Below, piece by piece: positions 15,604-23,994 of a DNA stretch of 64,000 nucleotides; the stretch's first letter is position 1, and every line of letters begins with the position of its first letter. The DNA lies in the NCBI GenBank assembly GCA_958296165.1, contig OY282447.1:2790001-2854000 (forward strand). The letters are read 5' to 3'. Position numbers and translations under genes: made by a program. Under the pieces are notes generated by a model. The model had not been told where the DNA came from and searched no databases. It saw nothing but the letters and a program-made list of their open reading frames with translations. The DNA is from an uncultured Pseudomonadales bacterium. GTDB lineage: Bacteria > Pseudomonadota > Gammaproteobacteria > Pseudomonadales > Azotimanducaceae.

Positions 15604-17262
15604 TTACGCCACGCCGTTGCGCAACACGCGGCCGGCGCAGTCGCCGGTGAGCTCATCCTCGCGCAGCACCACGGTGCCATTGCACACCGTGGCGTGGTAG
15701 CCAGCGGCGCGCTGGATGAAGCGCGGGGCGCCGAACGGGAAGTCGTGGACGATTTCCGGCATGCGCTCCTCCAAGCGCTCGATGTCGAAGACGTTGATGT
15801 CTGCCCGTTTGCCCACCGCGAGAGTGCCGCGATCATGCAGGCCGAGCACGTTGGCCGGCACGGAACTGATGCGCCGCACGGCCTCCTGGATGGTGTAGAG
15901 GCCGCTGTCGCGGTGCCAGTGGGAGAGGATGAACGTCGGCCAGCCCGAATCGATCATCTGGCTAACGTGGGCACCGGCGTCGCCGAGGCCCGGCATCGCC
16001 CACTCGGTGCTGATGAGTTCGGCCAAGGAATCCAGATTGACGTTGAAGCCGCGCATGTGGAACAGCGCCTTGCCGTTGGTTTCGTCGCTGATGCGCAGCC
16101 ACGTCTCCACCGGGTGCTCGCCAGCGGCTTCGGCCAGTGCCACTAGGTTCTGCGACAGATCCTGCGTATAGCAGGGGCGTGCCGCGTCGCCCATGTAGAA
16201 CCAGCGCTTCATGCCGTTCTGAACGTCTTGATTGAGGCCCTTCACCTCCAGCACGAGACGCTGCCGCTTGGCCGGATCGCGGATGGCCTGCACGCGGCCA
16301 GCGAGATCGAGCTTGCGCAGTTCGTTCCAAGCTGGCGTGCGGAAGAAGTTGTCTGTGGAGAGGCCACCCACACCACCACCGCTGCGCGGCACCGTTACCG
16401 ACGTAACGTTCAGGCCCTCCGCGCGCATCGCCATCACGCGCTCGTTGAGGCGCTCCGTGCCGACTTCGGCGGCGGAGCTGAACAAGGCGCCGCGGGCGCT
16501 GCGAGCTTCGTCGCGGATCAGGTCCATCTCGGCGTCGAAGTCGCGGAAGTCGGACACCGTTTGCATGATGCCGCCTTGCTTTCCCACTTCCTCGGCGACA
16601 GCGCGCAGCTCGTCCCGGTCGGCGAAGGTGCCGGGAATGGATCGACCGTCCGGCAGACGATGGGGTGGGAAACGGTTGGTGGAAAAGCCCACCGCGCCTT
16701 CCTTGACGGATTGGCCGGCGAGTTCGGCGATCTGGCGGACTTCGTCCTCCGTAGCCGGCTCTTCGACGGCGCGTTCGCCCATCACATAGAAGCGCGTCGC
16801 GCAATGGCCCACCAAGCCGCAGACGTTGATGGCGGGGCCTAGCGCTGCGAGAGCGTCCAGATAGCCGCCGTAGGATTCCCAATTCCACGGCAGGCCGTGC
16901 AGGATGGCGTTCTTCGGGATGTCCTCCACGGTTTCCATCATGCCGGCGAGGAACTCGCGGTCGGATTCCTTGCAGGGCGCGAAAGTGACGCCGCAGTTGC
17001 CGAACAGCGCAGTGGTGACGCCGTGCCAGCTAATGGAGGTCACCTGTTTGTCCCAGCCGATCTGCGCGTCTAGATGCGTGTGCAAATCGACAAAGCCCGG
17101 CGAGACGGCAAGACCGTCCGCTTGAATCTCCTGCTTGCCCTTGCCGTCTACGGTGCCGATCTCGACGATGCTGTCGCCGTCGACGGCAACATCCGCTGCA
17201 AAGGGTTCGGCGCCGGTGCCGTCGACGACGGTGCCGCCCCTGATTACTAGGTCGTGGCTCAT
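15604..17262 (-). CDS. N-acyl-D-amino-acid deacylase-type amidohydrolase
   Basis: A 552-residue amidohydrolase-3 family protein. The metal motif VDLHTHLDAQI lies at about residues 58-68. It is followed by the D-aminoacylase-like segments TSISWHGVTTALFGNCGVTFAP and, near the C-terminus, GDAGAHV and GTLAVGKRADINVFD. Enzymes of this group hydrolyse N-acyl-D-amino acids or related cyclic amides in the cytoplasm; the substrate here is unknown. The start ATG (SHDLVIRGGTVVDGTG) is the family's usual N-terminus. It lies 139 bp downstream of the tRNA-Leu gene on the same strand. Confidence 0.86.
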   Translation of the reverse strand: MSHDLVIRGGTVVDGTGAEPFAADVAVDGDSIVEIGTVDGKGKQEIQADGLAVSPGFVDLHTHLDAQIGWDKQVTSISWHGVTTALFGNCGVTFAPCKESDREFLAGMMETVEDIPKNAILHGLPWNWESYGGYLDALAALGPAINVCGLVGHCATRFYVMGERAVEEPATEDEVRQIAELAGQSVKEGAVGFSTNRFPPHRLPDGRSIPGTFADRDELRAVAEEVGKQGGIMQTVSDFRDFDAEMDLIRDEARSARGALFSSAAEVGTERLNERVMAMRAEGLNVTSVTVPRSGGGVGGLSTDNFFRTPAWNELRKLDLAGRVQAIRDPAKRQRLVLEVKGLNQDVQNGMKRWFYMGDAARPCYTQDLSQNLVALAEAAGEHPVETWLRISDETNGKALFHMRGFNVNLDSLAELISTEWAMPGLGDAGAHVSQMIDSGWPTFILSHWHRDSGLYTIQEAVRRISSVPANVLGLHDRGTLAVGKRADINVFDIERLEERMPEIVHDFPFGAPRFIQRAAGYHATVCNGTVVLREDELTGDCAGRVLRNGVA

Positions 17263-17401
17263 GGTGTTCCAGTGCGTATTCGTTGGTTAGGTGCCTTCGA
17301 TCATAGAACAGTCATGGCGGGAACCCAATGGTGCTAACGTAGGCGCGTGATTTGGCACCTTGTCAGAATCAAGAAATCAAATGGAATAGAGAGTGGCCAT
17401 A

Positions 17402-17488
17402 TGGTGCCGAGGAGAGGACTTGAACCTCCACGGGGTTACCCCCACTAGCACCTGAAGCTAGCGTGTCTACCGATTTCACCACCTCGGC
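17402..17488 (-). tRNA. tRNA-Leu (anticodon CAG)
   Basis: An 87-nt type II tRNA on the minus strand. The acceptor stem GCCGAGG pairs with CCTCGGC, followed by an A discriminator and an encoded CCA end (17402-17404). The anticodon stem is CTAGC/GCTAG around the 7-nt loop TTCAGGT, giving anticodon CAG for CUG codons. The long variable arm (GGGGTAACCCC) and T-arm GGAGG-TTCAAGT-CCTCT are clear. Confidence 0.97.
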
Positions 17489-17501
17489 GTGAGGGTGCGC
17501 G

Positions 17502-17529
17502 AGCTTACACCAGCACGTTTCAATTGCAA
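17502..17529 (-). promoter_or_regulatory. Candidate sigma70 promoter of tRNA-Leu
   Basis: On the minus strand TTGCAA (17529-17524) and TAAGCT (17507-17502) are spaced 16 bp apart, about 13 bp before the tRNA 5' end. The -35 box is a fair match, the -10 weaker. It coincides with the proposed TTG start of rnr on the other strand, which makes that rnr start doubtful. Confidence 0.35.
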
Positions 17530-19650
17530 TACCCCAAGCACAGAGGAACGCGAGCCGAACGGCGGCTGCGGTTCAGCCCGAGCGATGTGCGCGATGCGCT
17601 CGCAGCGATTGGGCCGGCGAACTTGTCCACCTTGATCCGCCACGTGCGGCCGGCGCGTGGCCACGAGTCGCGTGTATTCCGGCGCGTGATCGATGGGCTT
17701 GTTGCCAGCGGCGAAATCGTCCGTTCGCGGCAGGGCGTGTTCCGGCTCGCTGCAGCTGGCGAAACGGTGACCGGAACGGCTGTGCGCGTTGCGGGCGAGC
17801 TCGCGATGCAAACCGACGACGGCCGCCAGCTCAACATCGATGCCGCCATGCACGTCCGGCCCGGCGACCGCGTGCAGGGCGTCGTCGCGGCGAGTGGGAT
17901 CGAGGTGCGGCGCGTAGTTGAGCCATCGCCTGTGCCGGTGGTCGGCGTGCTCGGCAAGGCAGCCCGAAGCTGGTTTGTGGATTCGCTCGATCCGGATCTC
18001 AAGGGCCGCATCGATTTGGTCGCCACACCCGCCGCGCGGCAGGGTGCCGTAGTGGAAGTGCAGGTGCTCAGCGTCTCCGTGCGCACGATGGAAGGCCGGG
18101 TGTGTGCCGTGATCGAGGCCGGCAACGAGGCGGCGCGAGCTGCGGAAGCGCTGCTTGCGGCCTATCGCATACATCGAACGTGGCCGTTCGATCCCAGCAA
18201 GCTGCACACTCCCTTCGCCGTGACGGCGCACGAGGCCGCGAGCCGCCGAGATTATCGCGGCCTGCCGTTGGTCACCATCGACGGCGCGGATGCGCGCGAT
18301 TTCGACGATGCGGTATTCGCTGAACCGCGCCAGCGCGGCGGCTGGCGTCTGGTAGTCGCGATAGCGGACGTCTCGCACTATGTAGAGAGCGGCTCTGCGC
18401 TCGATCTGGCCGCCCGCGAGCGCGGCAATTCGGTGTACTTGCCGGATCGCGTGGTGCCGATGCTGCCGGAAGCGCTTTCGAACGGCATCTGTTCGCTGGT
18501 AGCGCGGGAGGACCGGCTGGCGGTGGCTTGCGAGATGGCGATTTCGGCGCAAGGCCGCATCAGTCGCTACGCATTCTGCCCAGCTGTCATGCGCTCGCGG
18601 GCACGGCTCACTTACGACGCCGTGGATGGCTTCCTGCGCGGCAAGGCGCTCGACGTAGAAGACGACGTAGAGGCATCGCTGCGTGCCTTGCACGAGGTCT
18701 ATCTTGCTTTGCGGGCAAGGCGTGAGGGCCGTGGCGCTCTGGATTTCGAGGCGCACGAAGCCCGCGTGGTCCTGCGCGAAGGCCGCCCGGAGCGTGTCGT
18801 GCCGATGCTGCGCAGCGACGCGCACCGCCTGATCGAAGAAGCGATGATTGCCGCCAACGTGGCGGCGGCACGCCATCTGGAGGAGCAACGACGCACTCAT
18901 TCGCACCGGCCGCCGCCGCTGTATCGGGTTCACGAGCCGCCGGCCAAAGACAAGTTGGAAGCGCTCGATATTGCGTTGCGCTTGGCGGGTGAACGGCTGC
19001 CGCGTGGCCCGCTCACGCCGCCAGCGCTGGCGGCCGTGTGCGCTCGAGCCCGAGCCAAATCGCCTTGGCCAGCGTGGATCTGGGACGCGATGGTGCTCCG
19101 AACGCTGGCGCAGGCACGCTATGAACCGCGCCGCCTAGGCCACTTCGGCCTGGCGCTGCCCGCCTATCTGCATTTCACGTCGCCTATCCGCCGCTATGCC
19201 GATCTGCTCGTCCATCGCCTCATCAAGGGCGAGACGCCAGCCGAAGACGCGCTGGACGCCGTCGCCAGCCACATCTCGATGACCGAACGACGTGCGGAGG
19301 ACGTGGAACGCGCTGTAGACGCTTGGCTGAAGTGCGCCTTCATCGAAGGCCGCGTCGGCGAGACCTTGCACGGTACCGTGGCGGCAGTGACGGCGTTCGG
19401 CTTGTTCGTGGAACTCGATGACTTGTTCGTGCAAGGCCTGTTACACGTCTCCAAGCTCGGCCGCGAATACTTCAGCTACCTGCCGCATTCGATGAGCCTG
19501 GCGGCCGAGCGTTCGGGGCAGCGTTATCGCTTGGGAGATCGCGTGCAGGTGGTGGTTGAAGAGGTCTCGGTGGCCAGCGGGCGCATCGAGTTGGCGCTGG
19601 CGGGCGGTTCGCCCGGTCGTAGACGTGCAAGCAGAAGGCTGCGGCGATGA
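17524..19650 (+). CDS. rnr: Ribonuclease R
   Basis: A processive 3'-5' exoribonuclease of up to 708 residues, degrading structured RNA. The N-terminal helical/cold-shock region is followed by the RNB catalytic domain with TIDGADARDFDDAV (Asp metal ligands), then HFTSPIRRYADLLVHR. A C-terminal S1 domain (LHGTVAAVTAFGLFVELDD) and a basic tail complete the family architecture. It is shorter than E. coli RNase R. The start is uncertain: the reading frame opens with TTG at 17524, only 35 bp from the tRNA and with no ribosome site, so a slightly later start is possible. The stop overlaps rlmB (ATGA). Confidence 0.93.
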   Translation: MQYPKHRGTRAERRLRFSPSDVRDALAAIGPANLSTLIRHVRPARGHESRVFRRVIDGLVASGEIVRSRQGVFRLAAAGETVTGTAVRVAGELAMQTDDGRQLNIDAAMHVRPGDRVQGVVAASGIEVRRVVEPSPVPVVGVLGKAARSWFVDSLDPDLKGRIDLVATPAARQGAVVEVQVLSVSVRTMEGRVCAVIEAGNEAARAAEALLAAYRIHRTWPFDPSKLHTPFAVTAHEAASRRDYRGLPLVTIDGADARDFDDAVFAEPRQRGGWRLVVAIADVSHYVESGSALDLAARERGNSVYLPDRVVPMLPEALSNGICSLVAREDRLAVACEMAISAQGRISRYAFCPAVMRSRARLTYDAVDGFLRGKALDVEDDVEASLRALHEVYLALRARREGRGALDFEAHEARVVLREGRPERVVPMLRSDAHRLIEEAMIAANVAAARHLEEQRRTHSHRPPPLYRVHEPPAKDKLEALDIALRLAGERLPRGPLTPPALAAVCARARAKSPWPAWIWDAMVLRTLAQARYEPRRLGHFGLALPAYLHFTSPIRRYADLLVHRLIKGETPAEDALDAVASHISMTERRAEDVERAVDAWLKCAFIEGRVGETLHGTVAAVTAFGLFVELDDLFVQGLLHVSKLGREYFSYLPHSMSLAAERSGQRYRLGDRVQVVVEEVSVASGRIELALAGGSPGRRRASRRLRR

Positions 19651-20420
19651 ACGAACGCACGGTACCGGCAGGCACGGATTGGGCATTCGGCGTGCATGCG
19701 GTGCAGGGCTTGCTTGCCACCGCGGCGAGCCGGGTTCGGCGAGTGCTCATTGCACAGGGCCGCCGCGGTAAGCAAGCCGAAGCGGTGCTGGCGCTCGCGA
19801 GCGCGGCATCCATTCGCGTCGATCGCGTGCCGCGCGCCGCTCTAGATCGCTGTGCGGCACAAGCCGGCTTCAACGGCAACCACCAAGGCGTTGCCGCCGA
19901 GCGACACGCCTTCGCGCTGGCATCCGAAGCCGACCTCGAAGCCCGCTGGCCGGACTTCGAGAATCCACTTCTGGTGGTCTTGGATGGCATTGCGGATCCC
20001 CGCAACCTAGGCGCGTGCTTACGCACCGCCGCGGCGGCGGGTGCAGACGCGGTGCTGCTGCCGAAGCGCGGTTCGGCACCGCTCTCGAGCGTGGCCGCCA
20101 AGGCGGCGAGCGGCGCGTTGGAGCGTTTGTTCGTTGTCGAAGTGGCCAATCTGGCGCGGCGCCTCGCGCAGCTGCGCGAGCGTGGCGTTTGGCTTGCCGG
20201 CGGCGTCGGCAGCGCGGACGGCGTTCCTTATACCGAAGTGGATTACCGCGGTAGTGCCGGCATTGTCGTGGGCGGTGAACAGCACGGCCTGCGTCGGCTC
20301 ACGCGGGAACGATGCGACTACTTGGTACACATCCCGATGGCCGGTGCGGTATCCAGCCTGAACGTATCGGTTGCCCTTGGCGTGTTGCTGTTCGAGGCGC
20401 AGCGACAACGCGGAAGCTAG
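19647..20420 (+). CDS. rlmB: 23S rRNA (guanosine-2'-O-)-methyltransferase RlmB
   Basis: A 257-residue SpoU-family SAM-dependent enzyme methylating a conserved guanosine of 23S rRNA. The three knot motifs are visible: PRNLGACLRTAAAAGADAVL, IVVGGEQHGLRR, and IPMAGAVSSLNVSVALGVLL. The N-terminal SpoU substrate-binding domain begins at FGVHAVQGLL. Position directly after rnr, with a 4-bp overlap, is the standard proteobacterial arrangement and separates it from other SpoU proteins. Confidence 0.93.
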   Translation: MNERTVPAGTDWAFGVHAVQGLLATAASRVRRVLIAQGRRGKQAEAVLALASAASIRVDRVPRAALDRCAAQAGFNGNHQGVAAERHAFALASEADLEARWPDFENPLLVVLDGIADPRNLGACLRTAAAAGADAVLLPKRGSAPLSSVAAKAASGALERLFVVEVANLARRLAQLRERGVWLAGGVGSADGVPYTEVDYRGSAGIVVGGEQHGLRRLTRERCDYLVHIPMAGAVSSLNVSVALGVLLFEAQRQRGS

Positions 20421-20425
20421 CCGAA

Positions 20426-20445
20426 GGTCTGAGAGGTCCCAGACC
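20426..20445. terminator. Candidate hairpin between convergent rlmB and FkbM genes
   Basis: GGTCTG (20426-20431) pairs with CAGACC (20440-20445) across an 8-nt loop, 6 bp after the rlmB stop in the 71-bp convergent gap. There is no T-run. Confidence 0.35.
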
Positions 20446-20491
20446 GGCGCAGTTTGCGCTGTGGCCGGCGTACTGTTGCCGCTCGGTCATG

Positions 20492-21415
20492 TCATTCCGG
20501 CAGGGCGATGTAGTCGTGCCACTTGCTCGGCTGTGCGCTGCTGGGCAGCGTATCAACGCGGTAGCCGAAGGCTTCGATTGTTCTCACTGTGGCATCGATG
20601 CGCTGGCGTTGTTCCGCCGACGCCGTCGCGCGGTCGACGCCGCCGAGTATCTCGATGAGGATCACCGGCTTGCTGGCGCGGATGGTCTGCGCGGCGCCGG
20701 CCAGCACCGCATCCTCGAAGCCTTCGACGTCGATCTTCACCAGCGTCACGTTCTCGAAGCCGAAGCTGTCCAGCGTGCGCATCTCCACGCGGTCGCCGCC
20801 AGAACCCACGCCTACGCCGCCCACATTGATGCCGTCTCCGTACTCCGACACTAGGTTCATCTCAACCACGTCCGCCTTTGCGCCGAGCGCATATCGCAAG
20901 GGCACGACCACGTCGCCCAATCCGTTCAGGCGCACGTTGTGGTGCAGTTCGCGGAACACCTCGCGCTGCGGTTCGAAGGCATAGACGCGGCCGGTGCGGC
21001 CCACCAGCCTACCCATCAGCACGGCATGCGTGCCGATGTATGCGCCGAGGTCCAGCGTCACGCTGGCGGGCGCGGCATGTTGCTCGATGGCGGCGACGAC
21101 GTGCGGCTCCCACACGCGCCCGGCCAGCATGATTCGCTTGATAAGGTCGCGCGTCAGCGGTTCGACGTAGAAACGCCCGATGTACGGGGTGTTCCACCAG
21201 ATTCGCACGCAGCGCATCCAGCCGCGCCAGGGACAATCGTAGGGCGGCCGCGGCGACTCGATGATGCGGTACTCAGCCGGGCCGAAGGCATCCAGGTAGC
21301 GCTCGATTTCTTGGCTGTCGTCGAGCAGCGTCGGGGCCAGATTCGGCGGCACCAGTTGCGGCTCGCCGCCGGCGGCTGCGCACGATAGCAGCACAGCAGC
21401 GACGAAGCGCGTCAC
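20492..21415 (-). CDS. FkbM-type methyltransferase with lipoprotein-like N-terminus, copy 1
   Basis: A 307-residue protein. Its C-terminal two thirds is an FkbM-family SAM-dependent methyltransferase fold: SVTLDLGAYIGTHAVLMGRL (SAM-binding loop), VYAFEPQREVFRELHHNV and LVKIDVEGFEDAVLAGA. The N-terminus is unexpected: a hydrophobic stretch ending LLSC about 12 residues in, resembling a lipobox. The GTG start at 21415 is supported because the tandem paralogue has a GTG at the identical aligned position and the same length (307). FkbM enzymes normally methylate glycans or metabolites in the cytoplasm. Last gene of the minus-strand glycan cluster. Confidence 0.83.
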   Translation of the reverse strand: MTRFVAAVLLSCAAAGGEPQLVPPNLAPTLLDDSQEIERYLDAFGPAEYRIIESPRPPYDCPWRGWMRCVRIWWNTPYIGRFYVEPLTRDLIKRIMLAGRVWEPHVVAAIEQHAAPASVTLDLGAYIGTHAVLMGRLVGRTGRVYAFEPQREVFRELHHNVRLNGLGDVVVPLRYALGAKADVVEMNLVSEYGDGINVGGVGVGSGGDRVEMRTLDSFGFENVTLVKIDVEGFEDAVLAGAAQTIRASKPVILIEILGGVDRATASAEQRQRIDATVRTIEAFGYRVDTLPSSAQPSKWHDYIALPE

Positions 21416-21419
21416 GGCA

Positions 21420-22343
21420 TCATGGCAGCGCGATGTAGTCGTGCCGCTCGCGCCAGGTCGCTCGCCACATTGCGTCGGCGGGCAGGGCGTGTACCCGGTA
21501 GCCGAATGCCTCGATCGTACTCACCGTGGCATCGATGCGCTGGCGTTGTTCCGCCGACGCGGTGGCCTCATCGACGCGGCCGAGTATCTCGATGAGGATC
21601 ACCGGCTTGCTGGCGCGGATGGTCTGTGCGGCGCCAGCAAGCACCGCATCTTCGAAGCCCTCGACGTCGATCTTGATGAGCGACACGTTCTCGAAGCCGA
21701 AGCTGTCCAGCGTGCGCATCTCCACGCGGTCGCCGCCGGCGCCTACCGCCACGCCGCCTTCATAGATTCCCTTTCTAGGCGCGTCCATCTCCACTACGGC
21801 GTTTTCCTCGCCGAGCGCGTAGCGCAAGGGTGCGACGACGTCGCCCAAGCCGTTCAGCCGCACGTTGTGGCGCAGTTCGCGGAACATCTTGCGCTGCGGC
21901 TCGAATGCGTAGACGCGGCCGGCTTGGCCGACCAGCCTGCCCATCAGCAGCGCGTGTACGCCCATGTACGCGCCCACATCCACCGCCACGCTGTCGGAGA
22001 CCACATGCTCCTCGATGCTGGCGACGATGTGCGGCTCCCAAACGTAGCCGAGCTCCATGTAGTGTTTGATCGGATCGCGCGGCGGGGGCTCGACGTAGAA
22101 ACGCCCGATGTAGGGCGTGCTCCACCAGATTCGCACACACAGCAACCAGCCGCGTCGCGGGCAGTCGTGCGGCAGCCGCGGCGATTCGACGATGCCGTAC
22201 TCAGCGCTTGGGAAGGCATCTATGTAGCGCTCGATTTCGGGGCCGTCGTGAAGCAGCATCGGGGCCAGATTCGGCGCCGCCGGTTGCGGCTCGCCGCCAG
22301 CGAACGTGCATAAGAGCAGCGCCGCCGCCACGCAGTGCGTCAC
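21420..22343 (-). CDS. FkbM-type methyltransferase with lipoprotein-like N-terminus, copy 2
   Basis: A tandem paralogue of the following gene: 307 residues, collinear throughout and nearly identical in the C-terminal part (shared FEDAVLAGAAQTIRASKPVI). The SAM loop reads SVAVDVGAYMGVHALLMGRL and the acidic motif VYAFEPQRKMFRELRHN. It too begins with a hydrophobic stretch, here ending LLLC. The reading frame stays open far upstream of the GTG, but that region antisense-overlaps nothing sensible and overlays the preceding gene, so I start at GTG 22343, which overlaps the upstream stop (GTGA). Four bases separate its stop from copy 1, indicating a recent duplication. Confidence 0.83.
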   Translation of the reverse strand: MTHCVAAALLLCTFAGGEPQPAAPNLAPMLLHDGPEIERYIDAFPSAEYGIVESPRLPHDCPRRGWLLCVRIWWSTPYIGRFYVEPPPRDPIKHYMELGYVWEPHIVASIEEHVVSDSVAVDVGAYMGVHALLMGRLVGQAGRVYAFEPQRKMFRELRHNVRLNGLGDVVAPLRYALGEENAVVEMDAPRKGIYEGGVAVGAGGDRVEMRTLDSFGFENVSLIKIDVEGFEDAVLAGAAQTIRASKPVILIEILGRVDEATASAEQRQRIDATVSTIEAFGYRVHALPADAMWRATWRERHDYIALP

Positions 22344-23869
22344 GGCCGTTTTCGTTCCCACAGCGCCCAATAGTCGTTGCTGTCCAGCAGCCGGTAGCTT
22401 AGCCGAAGATGCTCGCCGTAGAGGGTCCGCAGCAGGGTTCTGTCCTTGTTCGATTCGCGCGGCACCATCACATGGCGTGCGTGTTGGAACAGCACCGCTG
22501 GCGCCGGCGCCGTAGAGCGGTCCAACGTCCTTCCCGGCATCAGCACGGCCAGCCGCCCAGGCAGCGGCGGCACGTCCAGAAAGGCCGGGAAGTAGTTGTA
22601 GTAGTCCAGCCCAAGCACGCTGTCGCCAACGCCGTTCTCCTCGAGCAGGCGCAGGCCGGACGGCAGTTCGTCGGCCACGTAGAACAGGCAATGCCAGCAG
22701 CTGGCGCGCTCCAAGTCGCCTCGGGATAGGTCTTCGACGTATGTGTTCGCCATGCGCGGCAGTTGCGAAGGCGAGAGGCCGTCGTCCCGGTAGTCGAACG
22801 CGGTGCGCGTTGCCGCGGCCAGATACGGCAGCATGAACAAGACCAGCAGGCAGGCGAGCAATGGCCGCCACCTCGCTGCCCTCCCAGCCTCCTTCCCGGC
22901 CCGTTCGCCCAGCAAGGCCAATGGCGCGATCAGCGCGAATGGGCCGTGAAAGCTGGCGTCGTGACCTTGGATCGCGAGGCAGGCCAACACCGCATAGAAC
23001 ACGAAGGCCCAGTGCCTCCAGCAAAGGTTCGCCTTGCCGATGGCGGCGAAGAAGCAGGCCACGGCTAGAGCGCCGTAGTAGCCCGCCGAACTGGGCAAGC
23101 GCGCCATGAGGAACTTCTCGCGCGCATACCACGACACTCCGGACACGTTGAAGGAGTGCGCCAGCTCGGCAAGATAGTCGTCAATCAAGCCGGTCGTGGC
23201 CTGCAATGCGAGAACAACGGCCGCGCCTGCGCCAGCGCCTATCAGCGCGACACGGCGGAACAGCCCAAGCACCGCGCCGAAGCCAATCACGAAGGCGAAG
23301 CCAACGGCGAAATAGCTCGCCTTCACGAAGAACAGAAACAGCAGCAGCCCCGCCACCGCAGCGCTCTCGCCGACCGGGTTGCCCGCCTGCCTAGGCGGCA
23401 CCGCGAACAGGAACAGCGCCGCCAGCGCAGCACAGGCCCAGCGGTTGTAGAAGCCCACGTGCGATGGCAGCAAGAGGCCCAGGTCGACCGGCGCTGCCGC
23501 CAGCGCGGCCAAGCACAGCAGCAGCGTAAGCGCCATCGGCAAGCGAAAGCGCCCACGCAGCGCAACCACGATGCAGGGCAGCAGCAAGGCTGTCGCCAGC
23601 AGGCCGCCGATCTCCAGCGCACCGCCAAAGCCGCCGCCTATTCGATAGCCGAACCAGGGCAGATAGAACGGCAGCGCGCCCATCGATGTGCGGAAGTCGC
23701 GATAGGGAACCTGACCGTGTTCGAGCGCGTTGATTTGGCCGAAGAACACGAAGAGGTCGCGTCCCCAATCCATCGTGCGGCCGGGCAGGGCGAATGCGAC
23801 GGCCAACGCCAACCACGCGATGGCGGCCGCAACGATGAGCCATGCGGTTGGGATGCGGGCGGCGGTCAT
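22340..23869 (-). CDS. Multi-spanning membrane protein, GT-C glycosyltransferase-like
   Basis: A protein of about 509 residues with 10-12 hydrophobic helices in the first 380 residues and a C-terminal soluble part. An early loop reads DWGRDLFVFFGQINALEHGQ and then VPYRDF, resembling the acidic first periplasmic loop of GT-C enzymes that use lipid-linked sugars. I cannot name a specific family. Its place between a nucleotide-sugar epimerase and two FkbM methyltransferases supports a glycan role. I take ATG 23869 rather than an in-frame TTG 27 bp upstream. The stop overlaps the next start (GTGA). Confidence 0.65.
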   Translation of the reverse strand: MTAARIPTAWLIVAAAIAWLALAVAFALPGRTMDWGRDLFVFFGQINALEHGQVPYRDFRTSMGALPFYLPWFGYRIGGGFGGALEIGGLLATALLLPCIVVALRGRFRLPMALTLLLCLAALAAAPVDLGLLLPSHVGFYNRWACAALAALFLFAVPPRQAGNPVGESAAVAGLLLFLFFVKASYFAVGFAFVIGFGAVLGLFRRVALIGAGAGAAVVLALQATTGLIDDYLAELAHSFNVSGVSWYAREKFLMARLPSSAGYYGALAVACFFAAIGKANLCWRHWAFVFYAVLACLAIQGHDASFHGPFALIAPLALLGERAGKEAGRAARWRPLLACLLVLFMLPYLAAATRTAFDYRDDGLSPSQLPRMANTYVEDLSRGDLERASCWHCLFYVADELPSGLRLLEENGVGDSVLGLDYYNYFPAFLDVPPLPGRLAVLMPGRTLDRSTAPAPAVLFQHARHVMVPRESNKDRTLLRTLYGEHLRLSYRLLDSNDYWALWERKRP

Positions 23870-23994
23870 GGCGAACGTGGCGGAAGGCTGCGGCAAACTT
23901 AAGGGGATGCTTTCAAGAAGGCACCGGCAGCGCGGCTGCTCGTTGACGAGTGCGGGCGCAGTTGCTTAGAAGCCGTGCCGGCTCTTATGGCCTC

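Noticed and set aside
21420-23132. Long N-terminal extension of FkbM copy 2
   Set aside because: It overlays the membrane-protein gene in another frame; alignment with copy 1 fixes the start at GTG 22343.
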